IMG/VR virus record: IMGVR_UViG_3300042934_001371
Coordinates: 1-25,178 of that record
Source of the DNA: a virus
Direction: 5' to 3' (one strand)
DNA: 25,178 nucleotides
Shown piece by piece: positions 22,169 through 25,178 of the stretch (position 1 is the stretch's first letter; every line of letters starts with the position of its first letter). Both the position numbers and the translations under genes were made by a program. A model generated the notes under the pieces. It had not been told where the DNA came from. It did not search any database and worked only from the letters and a program-made list of their open reading frames with translations.

Positions 22169-22629
22169 AAGAATTTTTGGAGATCAATAGTTTTTGGGCA
22201 GCAGCATTTGGCAGTGGTTTATTGGCTACACTGTGGCGGGTTGGTACATGGGTCACTAAGCTAGTTAAAGCTAAAAGGGCTGAGAATGAGCTTAGGGAAC
22301 AGACAATTACAGCCTTAGAAACGGCAAATACTGATCAAGACAAGCGCCTAAAAAATGTAGAGGATTATCAGGCAATGGCTGAAATTAGGAGCCAGAAAAT
22401 CGTTAAAGCTGAGAAGGCTTCACTCCATAATCAAATATGGAACAAAGCAGATGAGTACATCAAGCGTGGGTATATTACGGTTGGGGAGTTGAACAACTTT
22501 GATTATCTGTTTGAAGCTTATAAGAATCTTGGGGGAAATGGAACTGGAGATACATTACGGGCCAAGGTATCTAATTTAAATGTACGTGATGAAGGAATTC
22601 TGCAGCAAAAAGAAATTGATGAACATTAG
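22165..22629 (+). CDS. Lysis-module membrane protein with coiled coil, 154 aa
   Basis: A 154-residue protein with one hydrophobic N-terminal segment (about 9-28, FWAAAFGSGLLATLWRVGTW), then a long charged helix (about 30-90), and a compact end with YIKRGYITVGELNNFDYLFE and AYKNLGGNGTG. Proteins ending in this Gly-Asn-Gly-Thr pattern are common next to holins in Gram-positive phages; their function is not established. ATG 22165 is chosen as start; it overlaps the stop of an 8-codon leader frame, with GGGGGAAA 7 bases upstream. The holin gene follows 11 bases later. Confidence 0.65.
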   Translation: MKEFLEINSFWAAAFGSGLLATLWRVGTWVTKLVKAKRAENELREQTITALETANTDQDKRLKNVEDYQAMAEIRSQKIVKAEKASLHNQIWNKADEYIKRGYITVGELNNFDYLFEAYKNLGGNGTGDTLRAKVSNLNVRDEGILQQKEIDEH

Positions 22630-22640
22630 GAGGAATTATC

Positions 22641-22886
22641 ATGAAATTAACTAATAAACAGTACGATTTAGCGAAAAAAGCACTAACTGTAGGTGTGCCA
22701 GCAGTAACAGCATTCATTGTAACGATGGGTGGGTTGTATGGGTTTCAAACGGAAATCATTGTAGGAACAATCACAGCCGCAGCAACTTTAGCTGGTGTGT
22801 TCTTGAATATTGCTAGTAGCCAGTATCAAGATGAACAGAAACCTGATTACGGTGATGGACAGGAGTTCACAGACAAGAAGGAGTAG
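22641..22886 (+). CDS. Holin, Dp-1-like
   Basis: An 81-residue holin. The start MKLTNKQYDLAKKAL is characteristic of the Dp-1-like holin group. Two hydrophobic segments follow (about 14-34 and 38-59: GVPAVTAFIVTMGGLYGF, then EIIVGTITAAATLAGVFLNI), and a charged, acidic tail. It accumulates in the membrane and opens it at a set time so that endolysin reaches the wall. AGGAGGA lies before the ATG. The endolysin gene follows after a terminator-like hairpin that includes the holin stop codon. Confidence 0.85.
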   Translation: MKLTNKQYDLAKKALTVGVPAVTAFIVTMGGLYGFQTEIIVGTITAAATLAGVFLNIASSQYQDEQKPDYGDGQEFTDKKE

Positions 22887-22909
22887 CCTAGCGGCTGCTC
22901 TTTTCTTTT
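22881..22909 (+). terminator. Hairpin with T-tract between holin and endolysin
   Basis: GAGTAGCC (22881-22888) pairs with GGCTGCTC (22893-22900) with one G-U pair, loop TAGC, followed by TTTTCTTTT. The holin stop codon lies in the left arm. It may reduce rather than stop transcription into the endolysin gene. Confidence 0.6.
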
Positions 22910-22927
22910 ATAGGAAGGAAGATAAAA

Positions 22928-23878
22928 ATGAGCATTGAACAAATGATTAAATGGATGACTGACCGTGAAGGTAAAGTAACCTATTCAATGACAAGTCGAT
23001 TGGGGCCTAACAGTTACGACTGTTCTTCTGCAGTGTTCTTATCCATGATAGCGGGTGGATTCTTACCTAGTGGGTCCATGGGTAACACTGAAACATTATT
23101 TGCAATGTCAGGTACTAAATTGAAAAAAATCAGTCGATCAGAAGTGAAACGAGGAGATATTTTCGTTGCTGGTACTCCTGGGCAGTCCAACGGATCAGGG
23201 GGACATACAGGTATTTTCTTAAGCAACAAGAGCTTCATTCACTGTTCGTATTATTGGAATGGAATTCATACTGATAGCCACGATTCATACATGAGCACTC
23301 GGCTGACGCATAATTTCTACCGTATTGTAGAAACAGAAAGCACAACAACGGGCGGAAAATCTATTGAAGCAGTTGCCAAAGAAGTGATCAACGGCTTGTG
23401 GGGGAATGGAGACAAACGTAATGCAGCATTGAAGGCTGCAGGATATGATCCGACTCAAGTCCAAAACAAAGTGAACAGCTTGCTATCCGGTAATACATCC
23501 TCGAACATTGTTGAGCAATTTACAACATTATCAGTTGATGGTAAGTGGGGACCCGCAGTTACCACACGTCTGCAAGAGTATCACGATACCTATAAAGATG
23601 GCGAAGTAAGTCACCAGTACAAAGAAGCATGTAATGCTAACTTGCATTCGGCTCAATTTGATACTACACTGATCGGGTCTGAATTGATTTGTGTGATCCA
23701 GAAAGGGTTGAAAGCAAAAGGTTATTACTTTGGTGCAGTTGACGGATTGTGTGGAAAGAACACAATTAAAGCAATGCAGAAAGCACTTGGAACAAAGCAA
23801 GATGGAGTTATCAGCTCTACATCTGAAATGGTCAAAGCCTTGCAACGAGCGCTTAATAACAATAAATTGCCTTGGTAA
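22928..23878 (+). CDS. Endolysin: Amidase_5 catalytic domain, CW_7 repeat, C-terminal PG-binding region
   Basis: A 316-residue lysis enzyme. Residues 1 to about 140 are the phage NlpC/P60-like Amidase_5 domain, with catalytic Cys32 in YDCSSAVF and His93 in GGHTGIFL. A single CW_7 cell-wall binding motif follows (about 146-186, EVINGLWGNGDKRNAALKAA, GYDPTQVQNKVNSLL). About 200-316 contain a two-part peptidoglycan-binding-like region (VDGKWGPAVTTRLQEY and VDGLCGKNTIKAMQKALG). It cleaves peptidoglycan from inside once the holin opens the membrane. No signal peptide is present, so export depends on holin. AGGAAGGAAG lies upstream of the ATG. Confidence 0.92.
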   Translation: MSIEQMIKWMTDREGKVTYSMTSRLGPNSYDCSSAVFLSMIAGGFLPSGSMGNTETLFAMSGTKLKKISRSEVKRGDIFVAGTPGQSNGSGGHTGIFLSNKSFIHCSYYWNGIHTDSHDSYMSTRLTHNFYRIVETESTTTGGKSIEAVAKEVINGLWGNGDKRNAALKAAGYDPTQVQNKVNSLLSGNTSSNIVEQFTTLSVDGKWGPAVTTRLQEYHDTYKDGEVSHQYKEACNANLHSAQFDTTLIGSELICVIQKGLKAKGYYFGAVDGLCGKNTIKAMQKALGTKQDGVISSTSEMVKALQRALNNNKLPW

Positions 23879-23884
23879 TAAAAT

Positions 23885-23903
23885 AGCCCGCTTTGGCGGG
23901 CTT
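23885..23903 (+). terminator. Hairpin after the endolysin gene
   Basis: AGCCCGC (23885-23891) and GCGGGCT (23896-23902) form a perfect 7-base stem, loop TTTG, but only TTATA follows, so it may be a weak terminator or an mRNA-protecting hairpin. The sequence right after it (GGGCTTATACATAGA) recurs after the hairpin at 24144-24172. Confidence 0.55.
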
Positions 23904-23927
23904 ATACATAGAAAGGTGTGGTTTGAA

Positions 23928-24110
23928 ATGAGCGAACGGATTTCTAAAGAAAGCCTACTTAAAATAAAAGAATTACGAGATGAAATGAAGGATTTAGTGA
24001 ACAAACTTAAATCGGATGAAGAATGGGATTCCTTTACTGCTTTTTATGTTCAAAACTCTTTTTTTAACATGGATGATGCCTATGCTCACGCGTTGGAGGA
24101 ATGTAAATAA
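23928..24110 (+). CDS. Small helical hypothetical protein, 60 aa
   Basis: A 60-residue charged helical protein (MSERISKESLLKIKELRDEM...), with ATG 23928 preceded by AAAGGTG. It is the last plus-strand gene before the presumed prophage end, placed between two hairpins. Small genes at this position in prophages are often expressed during lysogeny, but no sequence sign of function is seen. I do not recognise the family. Confidence 0.6.
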   Translation: MSERISKESLLKIKELRDEMKDLVNKLKSDEEWDSFTAFYVQNSFFNMDDAYAHALEECK

Positions 24111-24143
24111 CGAAAATAAAATATTCAATTCGCAGATAAATAA

Positions 24144-24172
24144 AAGCCCCTTACTCGTTTGAGAAGGGGCTT
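24144..24172 (-). terminator. Strong hairpin, T-tract on the minus strand
   Basis: AAGCCCCTT (24144-24152) and AAGGGGCTT (24164-24172) are perfect inverted copies, with an inner CTC/GAG pair around GTTT. On the minus strand it is followed by TTTATTTATC; on the plus strand no T-run follows. It therefore best terminates leftward transcription, though it also lies after the last phage gene. Confidence 0.6.
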
Positions 24173-24196
24173 GTACATAGATCATATTCGTTTTAC

Positions 24197-24225
24197 TTGC
24201 AGTAATTTAGTTTATGCTATATATT
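24197..24225 (+). promoter_or_regulatory. Promoter of small-RNA candidate
   Basis: TTGCAG (24197-24202) and TATATT (24220-24225) are separated by exactly 17 bases, a good sigma-70/SigA promoter with one mismatch in the -10. TGC precedes the overlapping TATATA, giving an extended -10 character. Transcription would begin near 24232. Confidence 0.5.
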
Positions 24226-24230
24226 AGCAA

Positions 24231-24312
24231 TTGCGTGCAATACTTTATGAAGAGTAGTTAGGCGGTGGTAGCTTGGGGAAGTGTGCCTAATACTCTTCTT
24301 GTTTATTTTATC
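24231..24312 (+). ncRNA. Candidate small RNA with long stem-loop
   Basis: After the promoter at 24197-24225 the transcript would contain a stem of 14 pairs: GAAGAGTA and TTAGGC (24249-24263, with one bulged G at 24257) pair with GCCTAATACTCTTC (24285-24298). The 21-base loop contains an exposed GGGG flanked by CTT/AAG. The right arm runs into TTGTTTATTTTATC, a moderate T-tract. No frame of useful length is present. This suggests an independent RNA of about 80 bases, possibly an antisense or antitoxin-type RNA; no matching toxin gene is seen nearby. Confidence 0.5.
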
Positions 24313-24413
24313 ATTATTTCAATGTAATAGATATTATTGTTCAGAATATAGTTTAAAATCTTTTTATGTTTTTCAGGATATTATAATTGTAAATTCATGA
24401 CAAAATAGAAAAA

Positions 24414-24445
24414 CCCCTTACTCAAATAGAGTAGGGGGCTTTTTT
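24414..24445. terminator. Bidirectional terminator between small-RNA region and minus-strand operon
   Basis: CCCCTTACTC (24414-24423) pairs with GAGTAGGGGG (24429-24438) with one T-G pair, loop AAATA. TTTTTT follows on the plus strand (24440-24445) and TTTTT on the minus strand (24409-24413). The last codons of the minus-strand gene at 24422 lie in the hairpin. Confidence 0.75.
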
Positions 24446-24691
24446 CATTGCTTCGAATTCAATCATAATCTTCGTTTTGCCAATCACCGTATACTTTTTC
24501 ACAACAAATTGTTTCCTACTATTATACTCACCAGCAACCACAATTTGCATTCCTTCGTCAACATCAGCTAAGAAGTTCAAACTATGCGCAGCAATCAAGC
24601 AGTTAACTCCATCAAGAGAGAACCGCACCAAAGGGGTCTTGCTCATCTTCAACACACGTATCTTCGAAACTACACCTTTCATCGATTTCAT
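24422..24691 (-). CDS. Hypothetical small OB-fold-like protein, 89 aa
   Basis: ATG 24691 is preceded by GGAGG with an 8-base gap, so it is preferred to the ATG at 24718. The 89-residue product (MKSMKGVVSKIRVLKMSKTP...) alternates short beta strands (LVRFSLDGVNCLIAAH, GMQIVVAGEYN, QFVVKKYTVIG), a layout like a small OB-fold, as in single-strand or RNA-binding proteins; this is a guess from pattern. Its first 80 bases overlap the end of the upstream gene in another frame. It is the last gene of a leftward operon ending at the bidirectional terminator, probably outside the prophage. Confidence 0.6.
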   Translation of the reverse strand: MKSMKGVVSKIRVLKMSKTPLVRFSLDGVNCLIAAHSLNFLADVDEGMQIVVAGEYNSRKQFVVKKYTVIGKTKIMIEFEAMKKAPYSI

Positions 24692-24878
24692 AACAATCGC
24701 CTCCATAGCGTTGTACATAATAGCGATAATTTGTTTGGCCTAAAGTGACAGCGACATAAAACTCGACACATTTTGTGCCGTATAAAGCTTCCTGAGATTC
24801 AGAAATAGAGTCAGGGAAATCATTTATAAACTCAGAAAGAGATAGGTACCTTTGCTCATATTGAGTAATAATATTCAT
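24612..24878 (-). CDS. Hypothetical acidic protein, 88 aa
   Basis: ATG 24878 directly follows the stop of the upstream gene (TAAATG) with only a weak GGGCGG upstream, so translation is probably coupled. The 88-residue product (MNIITQYEQRYLSLSEFIND...) has a helical start, a beta-rich middle (CVEFYVAVTLGQTNYRYYVQ) and an acidic, Cys-containing end. The family is unknown. Its last 80 bases overlap the next gene in another frame. Confidence 0.55.
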   Translation of the reverse strand: MNIITQYEQRYLSLSEFINDFPDSISESQEALYGTKCVEFYVAVTLGQTNYRYYVQRYGGDCYEIDERCSFEDTCVEDEQDPFGAVLS

Positions 24879-25178
24879 TTAGTTGCCGCCCGGTTTGTAC
24901 TTGATGTCAGTATCGTACTTTCGGAGAATTTTTTCTTGGGTCCTCACGTGATCAAATAGATAGTTGTCGCCGTCTTTTTTAAATACAAAAGCCAGTTCTT
25001 CCGAATAACCACTGTAGCTTGAGGGAACGGTAAAGTAGGGTTTTCCGAAATTATCCATGGTTCTAACGAATTGATCATATAATAGATGAGCTGGGCCCAT
25101 TCTTTCGATAAATTCGTAGTAGTAGCGTTCAAAAGCATATGTCCGTTGGTGCGCAAGTGGTATTTGCATATCAATCAC
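24879..25178 (-). CDS. Hypothetical protein, probably 5'-truncated by the window edge
   Basis: The frame runs from the right edge to a TAA at 24879 and gives 99 residues. A GTG lies at the very edge and an ATG four codons in, but no ribosome binding site can be seen, so the true start may be outside the window. The sequence (IPLAHQRTYAFERYYYEFIE...) is Tyr/Phe-rich, soluble, mixed alpha/beta, and ends KYKPGGN. I do not recognise it. It is the first visible gene of the leftward three-gene operon. Confidence 0.55.
   Translation of the reverse strand: MIDMQIPLAHQRTYAFERYYYEFIERMGPAHLLYDQFVRTMDNFGKPYFTVPSSYSGYSEELAFVFKKDGDNYLFDHVRTQEKILRKYDTDIKYKPGGN

Larger units (their letters stand above)
24111..24421. 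other. Gene-free interval with hairpins and a small-RNA candidate; probable location of attR
   Basis: No convincing protein frame occurs on either strand in these 311 bases. It holds a strong hairpin (24144-24172), a promoter with a long stem-loop (24197-24312), an isolated TATAAT (24380-24385) and the start of a bidirectional terminator (24414-24445). Phage late genes end to its left and unrelated minus-strand genes begin to its right, so the right attachment site probably lies here. The core cannot be identified without the left end. Confidence 0.45.

Noticed and set aside
24111-24421. Fst/Ldr-type toxin next to the small-RNA candidate
   Set aside because: All ATG-initiated frames on both strands here stop within a few codons; no short hydrophobic peptide was found.
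1-25178. CRISPR arrays, tRNA or rRNA genes, insertion sequences, integrase
   Set aside because: No regularly spaced repeats, cloverleaf sequences, transposase or recombinase motifs were seen by eye on either strand.

Overview
The window holds most of the right half of a temperate siphophage genome (HK97-type head, long non-contractile tail), almost certainly an integrated prophage. The host looks like a low-GC Lactobacillales member, most likely Enterococcus. This rests on the AT-rich sequence, strong AGGAGG-type ribosome binding sites with frequent TTG/GTG starts, an ArpU-like late regulator, an Amidase_5 plus CW_7 endolysin and a Dp-1-type holin. The species is inferred from protein families, not from a host marker gene. 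No integrase, repressor or replication genes are present, so the early and lysogeny half must lie to the left.

Layout. (1) 1-2520: the end of the early region, with a run of very small plus-strand genes (zinc-ribbon, single-TM and basic proteins). It is interrupted by one minus-strand gene with its own promoter (1035-1724), encoding a nucleoside-deoxyribosyltransferase/TIR-like protein that looks like an immunity or moron gene. (2) 2586-3316: a sigma-region-4-like late regulator, then an untranslated stretch with a possible late promoter and a long composite hairpin ending in a T-tract. (3) 3317-4720: small genes, an HNH endonuclease with a terminator in its last codons, and a gene-free, C-run/G-run-flanked stretch that is the best candidate for cos. 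(4) 4721-12331: small and large terminase, portal, protease, capsid, four head-tail joining proteins and the tail tube protein. (5) 12331-21369: tail chaperones G and G-T (-1 frameshift), tape measure, Dit, a Tal carrying two peptidoglycan-degrading domains, and a BppU/SGNH receptor-binding protein. (6) 21370-24110: an AT-rich moron-like gene between two terminators, then the lysis cassette (membrane protein, holin, endolysin) and one small trailing gene.

Right flank. 24111-24421 has no protein gene but holds hairpins and a credible small-RNA gene with its own promoter. From 24422 to the window end three overlapping minus-strand genes run towards a bidirectional terminator. They do not look like phage genes and probably belong to the host or another element, so the prophage boundary (attR) should lie in or near 24111-24421.

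How the parts work together: the late regulator is expected to switch on the packaging-to-lysis operon. HNH and terminase would cut and package DNA from cos. Protease, capsid and connectors build the head, and the chaperone, tape measure and baseplate genes build the tail. The tail-tip hydrolase and SGNH protein open the cell envelope on entry; holin and endolysin open it on exit.
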